NCBI GenBank assembly: GCA_027382625.1
Contig: JAJKFJ010022552.1
Coordinates: 39,636 to 103,635 of the forward strand
Reading direction: 5' to 3'
Origin: Tetmemena sp. SeJ-2015
Lineage: Eukaryota > Ciliophora > Spirotrichea > Sporadotrichida > Oxytrichidae
Length of the DNA stretch: 64,000 bases
A program made the position numbers and the translations under genes. Below, one piece after another: positions 31,101-42,975 of this stretch. How positions within the stretch are numbered: the first letter of the stretch is position 1; each line of letters starts with the position of its first letter. The notes below the pieces were generated by a model, which did no database searches, was not told where the DNA came from, and worked only from the letters and a program-made list of their open reading frames with translations.

Positions 31101-34100
31101 CTCGATGATGGTGACCTTGCGCGCAGAAGCCTTTCCCAGTGACTTGTTGAGATCCTCGTAGGCGCCCAGGATCTTCTCTGCCCCTTTCACCAACTTAAAC
31201 AGCTCGCATAAGTTCCTCTCAATTCGCAATCCTATGTCTCGCCATTCCGCTTGCTTCATCCAATCGGCATATTTTATGGTAACCTGCCGTTGCTTATTTG
31301 TAATACCAGTTACCGAGAATCCTCCGAATGATCCTTCGAACTTATAGACTTAGGCTCGCTTGGAGTGGGGTTAGCGCGCCGAGAAACTCTGTGCCACCAA
31401 TCTTAGCAAGTAGTTCCTCTAGTTGCTTATCTTTGCGCAGATCTTCTTCAAATCATTTTCAAAGTCTTTGAGTTCTGTGTGAAGGGGTGGGGGCGTAATG
31501 TTGGACTTGGACTCCCTAGTCTCAAATGTCTTCTTGAGCTCTTTCCTGAGTCGCTTCGCTCGATTGTGAATAGCGAGGGAATCGTCGAAGGCGAAGTAGA
31601 CTGCCTGGACTTCTCGCTCGCTTAACATTCGCTCAGTGATCAACTGCTATTAAATCTGAATGACCTCCATCTTCTCTTCCTCCTAGTCGTCAATTTCTAT
31701 CTCGATCTCATAGAGACGGTCCAAGATCGCTTGAGTTTGTAACCCAGCAGAGGACGGCGGCGTCTAAGACTCTGGCTGATGCTCTTGCCTTGGCCTTGAT
31801 GCCTGCATATTCTTTGCTCCAGATTACAAGTGATCTTATTTTGAGTGGAGAAGCTTCCCCTTCCCAACTGCTCGGAGCTCATTTGTATGTTTCTACCTTC
31901 CCTCTCTGCAGATTGATTTCACTTTCTCAAGGAGGCCTCTCATTCTCTTGTTCCGGTTTTCTCCCTCGACTCGAATCTTTTGCTGCTCCTCGAGTCGGAG
32001 GGCTGCCCTCATGTTTGACAAGATCATCCCTTGGAAGCCTCGAGTGTTGAGACGGAGCTTGTTGAGCTCTTGCAGATAGGTGTGTGTGGCGTCTGGCAGG
32101 TGGCAGAGCTGTGAGCACTTCCTGATTTCAAAGGTCTCGAAGCCTGGGCGGCGCTGGATTCCCTGGCTCTGAGCGTAGCAGCGATGAGGGAGGAAGGTGT
32201 CTCTTATAGTGGATGGCTCTCGATCGTATGTTTATCTCATCAACTCACCAAGAGAATTTTCCACTGCGAGGAGGGCCGACTATACTTCATAGACGCTTTC
32301 TCTTAGAGTTGAAGATTTCTATTTAGCTGTTGCACTCTGGCCGTGCCTATTGAGTATCTCAGGGAGACCAGCGATGAGCTGCCGACGTTGCCGTTGTGCG
32401 TGCGTTGGTCCGTGAACAATAATTTCATGCTTGCGGAAGGGGTTCGTGTCATCCAAGACGAGGGTGGAGTGGTAGCGGTTGACCGAGAGATGGGCCAAGG
32501 GGTTCCAAGATATTCCAGTGGCTGGCCGTTTATCATCTTTCAGATAATCGGTATCTTCGGTCTCAGAGGCAAGAGTTCCACTCGACTAAGTCGACTGCTC
32601 GGACTATTGACATTGCTGACTCTTAAGGTTTCTGGCTGAGCTGGCGAAGGTCGTCGTGGCTGAGCGGATTCAAGATATAAGTGCGAGCTCGCAGGGGCAG
32701 GCGTGGCTAGGTGGCGGCCAGCATCTTTGTGATTAAAAGTGATCGTTAATAATTTAAGAAGGGTGGGCGGTTAGGATTCCAAATTTAATTAAGGGAGGGG
32801 CTGGAGGTTCTGATTTAATTTCACTGAATCGCTGTATTACTACCCACTATACTACTACTAACTATACTCACTACTAAATATACTACTACTACTACTACAC
32901 TACTACTACTATACTACTACTACTACTACTACTTACACCCATTCAGTGAAAAATTTTCCCGGGGTAGAGACCTTGTATTTATTTTTCCACTTCCGCAATT
33001 GACTTTGATCCTATACTATAAGGCATGATAGTCTTCATCGAGTCAGTGAAGTGGCTAATTTAATTCAAGTAAGACTAATTTTTTGTTTAGAATGTGTGTG
33101 CTTTTATTCTATAAACAATTATGACATTTATTTGAATGTGCTGTAGTAATCTGATTCCTATATCTCTGATATTCACGCTTGATTCGTCCGCTTTTGCCAA
33201 GCTTACTTATACACAACGACATCCTAATGTTCGATGAAAAGATGCTCAGCTTTGCAAATGTCTAGTCTCCTTAGCTCCTCGAAACACTTGGGCAAATAAA
33301 AGCAGTATTCTCAGACAAGACAGGCACCATGACAGAAAATTAATTAAAACTCCCATTTTATTTCAATTTAGTTCAAAATGTAATGAAACTAAGGAAGCTA
33401 GCTTGTGGATTCTAAAAATACGTGCCTTTAGAAGGTAAGAGTTCTAATTTCTTTAAATCTCTATAGATAGACTCGATTAAAGCTCCCAGAAAGGAAAGTA
33501 GGAATCAAATCCAGATGATATTGAGAGGCTAGTCAAAGCTCTTTGTCTGTGTCATGAACTTGACTACGACTATGTTAAGATCTATTATGTATAACATCTT
33601 GTATTTATTTAAGAACGAGTATTATGGAAAGTCTTAGGAAGAGATAGCAATTCTGCAAGGACTCAAGGATATTCAGATAAGTGTCGTCTTTGATTCTAAT
33701 CAAATGGACGGAGAATAAATAAGAATCAGCTATCAGGGCAGGAGGGAGGAAATTTTTACTCTAGAGTAGGTTCTTGAATTCTCAAACGAGCGAAAGAGGA
33801 TGAGTGTGATAGTCAGAGATTAGAAGGACCAGTTATTCTGAAATTTTAGACTTATTATATGCTTATATATTTGATTCTTGATGACGAAAGGAGCTCCAGA
33901 GATTATGCTTGGACGAATAAAATACAGGCACAAGTAAACAGAGGAGTATGAGGAGATATAAAAAGTGTGCAAAGAGTACTCATCGGAGGGGCTGAGAGTT
34001 TTGGCAGTGGGTATGAAAAGACTTGACGAAGATGAGTATCTTAACTTCAGATAGATCACACAGAAGGATTAAAATATATCTATTTATGGCATCAGTGGCT

Positions 34101-36320
34101 GTGGATAACTAGCAGTTGCAAGCTTATGATCAATTAGAAGACGACTTGGAGCTATTGGGGTGCGTTGCTTTAGAAGATCGATTGTAGGAAGGCGTAGATG
34201 CAACTATAACCTTCCTTTAAAAGGCAAAGTTAAAAGTGTGGATGCTCACCGGAGATTAAGTGGACACCGGCATCTGTATTGGCTATTCGTCCAGATTGAT
34301 TGATTCAACAATGATCACAGTTGAGTTAGTGCCAGACAATTTCAAGTCACTCGAAGAAATCATATAAATGGTTTGCCATTTTAAATTGATCATTCAAGAC
34401 GGGATTAGCGCATTTAAGAACTGTCAATTTTATGGTGTTTTTATTTATACTTATAGATACAAATTCATTGAGTGGATGCCTCAGAAAGTGCATAATAATT
34501 ACAGGAGAAAAGTTCAAATAGCTACAAAGGATATTCTAAAGCTACAAAGCTACGCTTCTTGCTTAATAATCCTTAAAAAGAAGCATACAAAATTAATTTC
34601 CTAAATATTCTATTAGCTTTTGCTCTAAGTAATAACCTGTAGATGGGATTCTTGCTGATTTCATTTAACTGCTTTCTCTTGCTGACGTAGGATTAGGTTG
34701 CAGGTTTAATCAGGAATAGAAAAAGGTGTTCCTTGAAATCTACAAAGAATTCTTCAAAAATTAGGTAACCCTTGCGATAGGAGATGGAGCCAATGATTCT
34801 GGGATGCTTAAGATTGCAGATGTAGGAGTTGGAATACGTAGTAAAGATTGGTAAGCTTCAAGAAGCGCAGACTTTGTGATCCCTAACTTCAAGTCGCTCA
34901 TGCCTTTGATAAAATTTAATCAGTATTTAAAATTCCATTTCAATAATAGGTAATTATATAAATGCATTCAATTAATGATGTTCATTCATGGGAGAGAGTC
35001 ACTCCGAAGGAATCAGTTCATGGTTTACCACACTTTCTATAAGAATATGATAATGGTGCTTCCAATTTTCATATTCAGCGTGTACCAAGACAAATTTCAA
35101 ACTCATCCCTTCTATGGGGATTTTCTCTACACCTTCTTCAACATCCTTTACACCTCATTCAAAAATAGATTAAATTATGTTAATGGAGAATTCCCTATCT
35201 TTTCTTATTTTTAATCCTGTGGTACTCAATTTGTATTTTGCACAAACCTAAAAAGGAATTCTTAGAAAACCCCAAACTCTACCTATTTCAACAATTATTT
35301 AGTTATTTATTAATTTACCTGCAAAAGGAAGAGACGCACTAATATAGCAGAAGAAATAATATTTTTATAGATTTATTTCTTTAATTAAGAATGTTCTTAA
35401 TTTGCAATAAAAATAAAAAACTATAGCTATTAATTTTGTGTGTGATAGTACTTACCTCGATTAGCTGCATGGATTATGTATAGTTGCTGTCAAGCTACTC
35501 TCCTTAGCTTTATCAGCTTCCAAATGTTTTCATTCATATCTGATATTAAATATAATAATCTTCAATTAATCACAAGTGAATTGACAAGCCCTGCAATTGA
35601 AAAATTAGGCAAAGATTAGCAATTCTGGGTGTGGGGACTGATAGTGTTCTACTTCACTATATAAATTTCCAATTACAAGGTATTCCAATCCATTTAAAAA
35701 CTTAACTTCTTCAATTTTTATTTCAGTTTCAGACAAAATGGGAGTATTTCTCTTCACTGCTAGCATAGGACTTTACTTCTTGAGTGTTGTTCTAATAGTG
35801 TATGACACACCAGATACCTATGGCAACAGTTTTAATGTGTTCTTTGCAGGTTTGACAGGCGCTAACTAAGTGTTCTTTTGGATTTGCTTTATAACTGTTC
35901 CCGCCCTCTTTTAAACTCAATTATTTTGTATTTAAGGGAATATTAAAGGGAAAATATATAATGAATTTACATGATAGGTTTCTTATTGAGCACAATTGCA
36001 ATGATTATTTCTTCCAATTATAAGGAGCATCGCTCTTTCATTCATAGCCCATTCAGTATTAACTACGATCGACTGCAACCCCTTGTCTCCTTAATAATAC
36101 CTTGTAAATGCTGCTCACGTCTTAACATAAAGATATATTTTGTAATCTCAGAAGTAAGAATGCTAAGTCAGACTTCAGTCGCTCGCTTTTGCGGGATGAA
36201 GGAACTAAGCATAGAGACTCCCTCAGCTACACTGACAAAGATACTCAAAGAGCAAGGCCCTCTATTCATATAATTCTTATCTCTATGTTTCCTTAAAGGA
36301 GTAGAAGTGAGATAGATTGA
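28164..36320 (+). CDS. P4-type ATPase (phospholipid flippase), interrupted in the germline
   Basis: The Gln/Asn-rich N-terminus (from 28164) leads to NKIRTSKYRCWTLPF, the P4 entry motif, and two membrane helices (about 29250-29420). The actuator has GNIVLIERDQLVPADIVLIS and EYQNLQGETDLS. After a break at about 30.75 kb the gene resumes near 33.15 with SNLIPISLIFTL (the P4 PISL helix) and AVFSDKTGTMTEN, the phosphorylated Asp. Then KRMSVIVR, MTKGAPE, KVWMLTGDQVDTG, TLAIGDGANDSGM and the TM5-10 region, starting FIHGRESLRRNQF. It ends in a Ser/Arg-rich tail at TGA 36318-36320. IESs have pointers ATTCT and GGAT; introns near 28455-28529, 29020-29038 and 35681-35727. Flippases move aminophospholipids to the cytosolic leaflet. 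Several junctions (28.2, 29.5, 30.65, 34.6-34.75, 35.2-35.6 kb) remain unsolved. Confidence 0.9.
30778..32724 (-). CDS. GC-rich ORF of unknown family inserted in the P4-ATPase gene
   Basis: On the strand opposite the ATPase, from ATG 32724 (MLAATQPRLPLRART), a frame change near 32585-32620 leads to about 590 open codons: KHEIIVHGPTHAQRQRRQ, HLPDATHTYLQELNKLRL, MRAALRLEEQQKIRVEGENR, KKTFETRESKSN, then MKQAEWRDIGLRIERNLCEL and KYYYKWKCRRQDR. It is rich in Arg, Leu and Gln, with coiled-coil stretches and no membrane helices or catalytic motif I recognise. Composition is far more GC-rich than the host gene, and there are no IESs or introns. It is probably germline-limited and may be mobile-element cargo. 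The 3' end is not defined, because the frame stays open past 30778. Confidence 0.55.
32820..33030. repeat. Hairpin/microsatellite repeat, copy 2
   Basis: Arms TTCACTGAAT (32820-32829) and ATTCAGTGAA (32941-32950) pair perfectly around a TAC/TACTA array (about 32835-32933). Downstream the block CTTGTATT...CACTTCCGCAATTGACTTT and CTATAAGGC matches copy 1 at 27.7 kb. Arm positions that differ between copies differ on both sides, so pairing is kept. Confidence 0.82.
33835..33878 (+). other. IES in P4-ATPase, pointer ATTCT
   Basis: ATTCT at 33835-33839 and 33874-33878. Removing 39 bp, including an in-frame TGA, joins RDQKDQLF to LMTKGAPEIML. Confidence 0.92.
34066..34106 (+). other. IES in P4-ATPase, pointer GGAT
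   Basis: GGAT at 34066-34069 and 34103-34106. Removing 37 bp joins NFRQITQKDN to QQLQAYDQLEDDLELLG, the expected run into the ATPase hinge. Confidence 0.9.
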
Positions 36321-36541
36321 TGTGCACATTATCGCAATAAAACTTTATAAAATGAGCTGCATACTTAGAAAAATGGATTATAATTTCTAGATTCTGAAAA
36401 TTGCTTTTCCGATAATGATGATGTGAATAAATGCTTATGAGTCGTGAACTAATAATCTTGATATAGAATCCTACTGGTTATAAGTATTTTACATTTGAAA
36501 CTAAAGAAGCTCTCACTGTTAATTTTTGTTTGCTATACTAT

Positions 36542-39450
36542 TTAAGATGTTGGAGGAAGAGCCCTGACTCTTCTATGTGAATGAAAATTATCTAAAGAAG
36601 ATAAATTAAATGATATATCAGAAGCTTTAAGTACTATTCTGTCTGCCTTTATAGGACCATTAGCAAGGCTGAATGCCGTTTTTATTCCTCCAACTCCCTT
36701 CTTTGAGTTGATCTGCGCCAGAATAGAAACTGAACTTGGGTTATTGAGTATTTTATTGAGCGCACTCGACTTTAAAGATATACCCACACTCTCTCTGTCT
36801 TCTTTATTCTCCTCTATGGATCCTGACATAGAGGACTGCCTTAGCATATCAAGATTCTTGGTGCTGCTTTGAGAAGAGTTCTACCGTATCTTTTCTCGTA
36901 TCTCCTATAATAAAGAGTTAATAATCGCTCATTAGTATGAAGTTCTTAATTTACCTCTTTGCTAACTTGTTTAAAGTCTGACTGGAAGTCTTTTATCAAA
37001 CTTTGGATATCTCCACTTGTAGGATTGATACCTAAAAGAGGCAGCCTCTGCTTTTGCTACTGTCGACCCCTCAGAAGAGAGAGAGGGTTCCCAATATAGA
37101 CTTAGTCATTGTTCTGCACTAGATCGGAGGAAGCCTCTTAGTTCTCTTTTTAAAAATAGGCGAATCATGATAAGGTAAAACTTTTGAGTCATTGTTAACC
37201 TAAAGCGAGCGCGAAGATTCTTAGCTAGACATGGCAGTACTTCTGACACCTTTGAAGAACGAGCTATTAGAAGTGGATCTCATCTTATCTTAACTTGACT
37301 TCTTATTTGAAGTAGCTATTATCTTCTTTCGATCAAGGCTCTTGTCATTACTTTTGAGGTATCCAAACCCATCAGACAAGGTAAACTTTTATCAAGTAGA
37401 TAATTATCGTTTAAAATAATTTCTCATTTACGCATGAAGCCGCTCTATGGCCTTTTTGAGGGAGTTTGAGGTCTGTTATCAAAGTGCTCTATATTTTAAT
37501 CAAATGAAAGTAGAGCCTTTTTCTCGACAGTGTAAGACTTTATAGCATTCACCATTAATTCCTCCTCTTCTGGCTCTAGTTCAAAGACTTCAACTGCCTC
37601 AGAAGCCCATTTCTTCATAAGTTCTAAATCTGCTCCAAGTCTTACAAATGCCTACACAAAGCTCAATCTTTCTACCTCTGCTTCACTCAGCTTTTGAGAA
37701 GGTAAAAATGTATGCTTCAAACCAATAACTAAATTGAAAGAAAAATGTTGCTTCAGCAGGTTGAATTTCTTAAATTCATCGGTCTTTCTGTCAAAGAATC
37801 CTGGCTCTACAAGCTCATCATCAAGCCAAACTATCTTAGGAGTGCACTCTGAGAGCCTCTAGTAGTAAGCTACTTCTTTAGTCACTGGATTATACTTCAT
37901 ATTAAGCTCGGAGAGGTGAGGATTTCTTTTGAGATAGTAAAGCTAGTCTAAAGACTTAACGTTGTTACCCTCTATGTCTAGCACACTCAGGTGCTCCAGG
38001 AATCCTATATCAAAGAGCTCCTCGATATAGTTATACGAAATGTAAAGCTCCTCTAGTTACGCAAATGCAAGAATACCCTACACTTCCTTCAACTCGCATC
38101 TAGCCAGCATCAAGATTCTCACAAATTTAAAGCCAGTTCCAATATCTCTAAAGCATTTGATAACTGAGTCGTTCATCTTAAGATACTCTAATCCAATTAA
38201 TATTTCTCCTGTTGCCTAGAGATTATGGCAAGTCGTATCCACTCGCAACTCTAGCTTGCTAAGTCTCTACAGCTCCTCTGGCTTAACTCCTAGTTACTGA
38301 GACAAGAATAGCTCGTTTAACTCGATAGCGTTCTCTACATCCTCATCTTCAAAGTCATTCAACTCAAAGCCAGAGAATAGCCCTCCTTGATTTGCATATT
38401 TGCCTTAGTCAATCACGGATGCCTCCTCATCTTCACCCTAGTCTTAATAAACTCCTAGATCCTCCAAGTCATTATCAGAATCACTCTCTTAACTGTTTCT
38501 CTCCAAAGCAGCATTTATACCTCTTAAATCTTTTGGTGTATCATCAGAAAGATCATCTCTAACTTCAACTGAATCATAAAATAGAGCCTACTCTGCCATT
38601 AACTTTGCCTTTTCCTTAAAGTCTTATACTCCCATTACAGGTTTTGTAGCCTTTTTCTTGGTCTTAATATCTTTCTCTTTCTTGGGTTTGAATAGAGTGT
38701 GATCTAGAGGAGCTAATAGATTATTGGTGACTTTCCTCTCTAATGGCTCAGGCTTTCTTTGGTTCTTCGCAACTTGGTTTGGACGATTCTTGAGTAAATT
38801 TAATCTAGGGGTTTGAGGGCGGATCCTGAAAGCTGTTCCTTTCGAATCAATCTCTTTAGGAGCATTATGCCGAGGCATGGATCCAATTTACTACCCCAAC
38901 TGTATTCTTTCTTGCTCAATCTTTTCCTAATGCTAAGCGAAAATAAGATTAATGATACTCTCTCTTGGCTCTTAGGGTTTCAGCGAGGCTTTTTTGAAAT
39001 TAATTTTTATTTTCTGGCTTGTTCATGCTCTAAAGAAAGGCGAGATCTCTCTCTTTCTTCAACAAGACTGTTTGCTATGGGAGAGGGTCTAGATTTCGGT
39101 TGACGGTTACTTAAGTGTTAAAACTGGTACTTCAATAAAACTGGTGATTGATCCCTCCATTTCCCAATTGAGAGGAAGTCTTAAAAATTCAATTCTATAA
39201 TAGAGGAGGGAGGCTTATTAAAGTTTTGAGAGCTCATTCCCATATTGAAATTCTACTCTGCGTATGTATTCTTAGCGTTGAATGAGCTCTAAGTGTTTGC
39301 ATAGTTATGTGTGTTATCCCCAAAGCCATTCGACATTTATTAGAGCACAAAAGAATCTGGTGAGCCCACTCGGTCACGGATAGATGAGTCACTGTATTCG
39401 TTCTAGAGTTTAAATGTTTCGTTTTGTAATTTCTTCAACCGTGAATTCAT
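36542..39450 (-). CDS. LRRC56/ODA8-like leucine-rich-repeat protein
   Basis: ATG 39450 (MNSRLKKLQNETFKLQNEYS) starts a polar, coiled N-terminus of about 300 residues, interrupted by an IES (pointer AGCC). The core has LRR units matching LRRC56: SKLELRVDTTCHNLQATGEI, VRILMLARCELKEVQGI, LEELYISYNYIEELFDIGFL and SVLDIEGNNVKSLDQLYYLK. The tail is Ser-rich; the 3' end is uncertain (another IES near 37.38-37.45 kb). LRRC56/ODA8 is needed for assembly or transport of outer dynein arms to cilia, which fits a ciliate. The LRR core similarity is strong. Confidence 0.82.
38967..38990 (-). other. IES in LRRC56-like gene, pointer GGCT (AGCC)
   Basis: GGCT at 38967-38970 and 38987-38990. Removing 20 bp, which carry an in-frame TGA, joins KLISKKPR to ESIINLIFAQHQEKIEQE. 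Confidence 0.9.
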
Positions 39451-39545
39451 ATTGAATTTGAGAAAAGTAATAATTTAGATTAAATTTATAGTAAATTAAC
39501 TCTTAATCAAATTCAAGACAACAACAACAACTTATCACTACATAA

Positions 39546-40947
39546 TCAGGAGGTGAGACTTGATTTCTCAGATTCACTAGATTCTGACTCCGATTAGACC
39601 TTGGACTCCTCGAAAGTGGGATCGAAATTACTCTTTGTGCCTTTTAGACATTCTTAAGTTCTAAGATTCTTAACATCGCACTCAGCTAAGCTATTGAAGG
39701 CTTCGAACACGCCAAAGGATACATGAACTTAGTCAGAGCTATTTATAAGATCTCTTACTCCTCTTATCACTGCTTTCAGTTTGGATAATTTGTCAATAAG
39801 TTCTGGCTTCTCTTAGAAAAGAGCGTCAGTTTCTCTCTAGAGAAATTCCTCATCATACATTCCAGAATACTGAGGGATCTTCAATTCCTTCCTGAGATAA
39901 CTGGTCAATATCTAAAGCATAGCAAGGGAATTTTGAGTTATGAACTCACCCACAGATAAGCTGTAGGAGCTGTCTTTTTCATTATCTTGATAAAAATAGA
40001 TTTAAAAGTAGGGCCATCCTTTCCCAAAGTTGGAGTAAACTCTATTCCAGAGTAGGCAAGTACTTCGCATCTGAGGAGTTAGGTATCACAGTTATTATGT
40101 ACTCAAGTGAGTTGAGCATAGTTTCCCAAAACTTAAAGCACACTGTCTTATTTTTGAACGATTTAAGATTAACAAACCTTAAAAGGGTCTATGCGGCATG
40201 AATTTTGGTTTTAAAGTTAGGTCTGTTTGTCAATGCTCTCAGTAATGGAAAGATTGTCTAATTTTCATAGAATATATCTTGCTCTTTCAATTTTTCATTT
40301 TCTAGGATATTTGAGAGTGCAACTGCTGAGTTCCATGATATTTTGGGACTTTTATTGTCGAGATTTTGTATTATGACGTTTGCAATTAGCTCTATATTCA
40401 ACTATTTACTATTAAGATTAAGAGTGCTGTTAAGTTTTGAAATAAGTTGCTTATTTTGATTGATTTTCTGTATGATTTCCTTTATTTGGGTTTCTAAGTC
40501 AAGAGTTTTGAGCATATATCCAAGTGCTCTGATGCCATTTGAAGACACTTTCTCCTTGCTCTGAGAAGAATAGTTAATTGCAGCTATCAGAAGCTCCTTT
40601 AAAGTTTCTAAATTGCTCTCATAAAGATCTGTACTGCAAATGTTTGCTAAAGCCCAAGAGTTTCTGATCTGAACGTTTTGATTTGAATCCTACTGATTCT
40701 CTATAATCATAAGAGTTTTATTTAAAGATAAAATCATTTGGACAGCCTTGCTCTTGAACTAAGAATCTTCAATCATCAAAGGGAACTAAATTAAGTAGCC
40801 TAGCAGTTTGATTGAAGCTGCCTTAAGCAGAGGTGGCTACTTGACTGCGTATATGTATTCTAGAATATCTTGAGACTTATTATACTTCTCAGCATTAAAT
40901 AACAGTTGCCAAGATTACTGATCTAAGTTGCAAAGTAAGGATAAGAT
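39546..40947 (-). CDS. HEATR6-like HEAT-repeat protein, C-terminal half
   Basis: Coding starts at the pointer (40933-40947) with ILSLLCNLDQQSWQLL and ends at TGA 39546-39548. Repeat motifs align in order with the HEATR6 C-terminus: QIRNSWALANICS, SSNGIRALGYMLK, KISWNSAVALSNILENE, NFKTKIHAAQTLLRFV and LPTLEQSLLQLWERM. A frame change lies near 39985-40010. The tail is Ser/Glu-rich. HEATR6 is a poorly characterised helical scaffold. Its N-terminal half is 6.4 kb away at 47.3-49.9 kb on the same strand. Confidence 0.85.
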
Positions 40948-41002
40948 ACTCAGCACATAATCAAATAGAATTTATTCATTGAATCTTAAAGAAATAAAAC
41001 GC

Positions 41003-42539
41003 TCAATACTACTATTGTTCAAGCAAGAACCTGAGGGACTAAGGATAGACGTATTCAAGTAGGCCATCGGAGAGCTTAGCTGCCATAGGGTGCTGCCTTG
41101 CATAGAACTCTCTGCAGATTAGTACCATCAGAATTCCCGAGCCAATAAGCATAAGGAACCAGAACATTGTGCCCGTATAAGAACTAGTTCCAAACTTAAT
41201 TCTGGTAAAAATAACTCCAGGACCTCCAAACATAAGTAGTAGTGCGGGGAAGAAGAAGCCCAATCCACACGTTATAATGATTTCGTGAATGATAGCCGAG
41301 ATGAGGAACACAAAGTATCTTGCAGTTTGTCGAGATATCTTTCCTCTGCTGAATCGCACTGTATCTTAGTAAATGTAGTAGTAAAGGAACTCGTGCACTA
41401 CGATCAATTAAACAAAAGTGATCTACTAAAATAGAAGAATTCATATAAATGTTCCACTTTCTATAGTAGCCAGCAAAGTCTTTAACGTTCCACCAGTCCT
41501 CATAAAATAGTCTATCACCGAATCTTAGAAGTTCTCCAAACATGTTCAACCAACTATGCAGGATGCCATAGAACATAGCGATGAGGCATATTATTCCAGT
41601 GATACTAGAGAATATAACACTAGCAATAAACTGCCTTAGGCTGCCAGGGTTATTGATTGTGTTTTTGAAAGTTGGAATACAAAGAGCCTTAAAGACGCAC
41701 CAAATGTAGAAAATGAGAATGAGGAACGTCATCAAGTTTTTCAGGAACAGATCCGTTCTAAAGTTGCTCCTTCTTGGGTAGGTGTCTCTATAGATAAGAG
41801 TGGGTGCGAAGAAGAAATAGATGAATCTTTTTGACTCTTTATTGAAGTCTTCAACTGTAATGTTGGGAACATCTAAGTCGCCTTACTTAACGCCTTGCTT
41901 TTAAGCCCAGTCAGGTACGAACAGTTAGAGGTCAGTGTTTATTTAAATTTTTTCTATTTTTGTTTACGTATATACCATTGATAATCTTTTCTCTGAAGTA
42001 TGAATGAATCTTCATGCCGCATCTTGCCATTTCACAGCTTACAACTAGAGCAGAAGCTGGCTAGAGAGAACATATATAGCATGTAGCTATGGTTAAGCCC
42101 AAAATAGCTGATTGGATCAAAAAGTATATAGGAATGTAGACTATAGGCCTAAGCTTTTATACTTTAACAGCCTGGATCACAATGAAACAAATACTCATTT
42201 TTGAAATTATAAATGACAGAAGAGAATGCTATTGTGTACATAGCTATTAAGCAGAGTATCACCCGATCAAATTTTCCAAAAACCCAGTAGAAGAGCTCTA
42301 AGTCTGGGAAAATATTTCCTTTTTCGAAATATTCATCCACACAAATTTGGATGCCTAGCAAAATCATGAAAGCAATGCAGATATTCTCAAGTGTTCTAAA
42401 AGTTCCCTCACCTCCATTCTTAAATTAAGAACTTATAATTTATAAAATGTCAAAAGAGAGTCTCTCTCTTTAAAGATTTTCTGAGAGAATATTTTCTTTC
42501 GATTGCTGGAATCATGGTTGACTCCGGCTTGTTCACCAT
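41003..42539 (-). CDS. Sterol O-acyltransferase (ACAT/SOAT, MBOAT family), nested
   Basis: ATG 42539 (MVNKPESTMIPAIERK). After an IES come hydrophobic segments (LENICIAFMILLG...), then FFFAPTLIYRDTYPRRS, the SOAT signature FYEDWWN, GYYRKWNIVVHEFLYYYIYQ and SAIIHEIIITC with the MBOAT catalytic His. It ends after LLEYVYP at TGA 41003-41005. About eight membrane helices are visible. The enzyme esterifies sterols with fatty acyl-CoA in the ER. FYEDWWN and the YRD-YPR motif favour SOAT over DGAT1. One junction near 41.93-42.0 kb (between the middle helices and KQGDLDVPNITVEDF) was not solved. The gene lies wholly inside the HEATR6-like gene's insert. Confidence 0.9.
41403..41450 (-). other. IES in SOAT gene, pointer AT
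   Basis: AT at 41403-41404 and 41449-41450. Removing 46 bp restores YYRKWNIVVHEFLYYY across the catalytic-core motif. Confidence 0.88.
42418..42463 (-). other. IES in SOAT gene, pointer TCT (AGA)
   Basis: TCT at 42418-42420 and 42461-42463. Removing 43 bp joins RKSLKRE to NGGEGTFRTLENIC and avoids a TGA. Confidence 0.8.
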
Positions 42540-42581
42540 TTTCAATCATTCCATTTCTATCGATTGAGATATAGTAGGAAT

Positions 42582-42975
42582 TTAAATTAAAATTGGTGAT
42601 TAGTTAAAATAATAAATGGAGAGTTGCAAAATGAAGTCAGTTGAAATCGCAGATTCACCCCCTGATCTGCAGCTTGTTCGATAGCTAATCAAAAATTAAT
42701 ATGAGTTTCTTCTTTAATCATCTTCGTAACACCTCTCAGCAGCGAGATATGATGTGCGCATTCTTCCTCTTCAACATTTTCATTTTCATTAAAAATTTGT
42801 ATCGCTTATAACTCTGGACTGAGCGCTCCCACGAAAAAGTTGCAAGGATAAAAATTTCTTAGAATTTTATGTGTAATTGAATGGTCTAATTATTATTTAA
42901 ACTGGACACACTCCAGCTTCCACCAATTTTAATTTAATATATGATTTAATTCTCTTTTTATTTAAATTCTCAGCT
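42582..42975. repeat. Dispersed repeat R1, copy 1
   Basis: About 390 bp that recur in the same orientation at 57352-57742. Shared blocks include TTAAAATAATAAATG, CAGCTTGTTCGATAG (copy 2: TAGCTTGTTCGATAG), TTATAACTCTG and TTCTCTTTTTATT. No coding frame was seen. It lies between the SOAT start and an orphan coiled-coil segment, so it could be a small non-autonomous element in germline-limited DNA. Confidence 0.8.

Noticed and set aside
30780..33180. CTATAT as the pointer joining the two P4-ATPase halves
   Set aside because: It would replace the conserved SNLIPISL helix with a poorer match; the canonical residues already lie in the right-hand segment, so the real junction must be further upstream.
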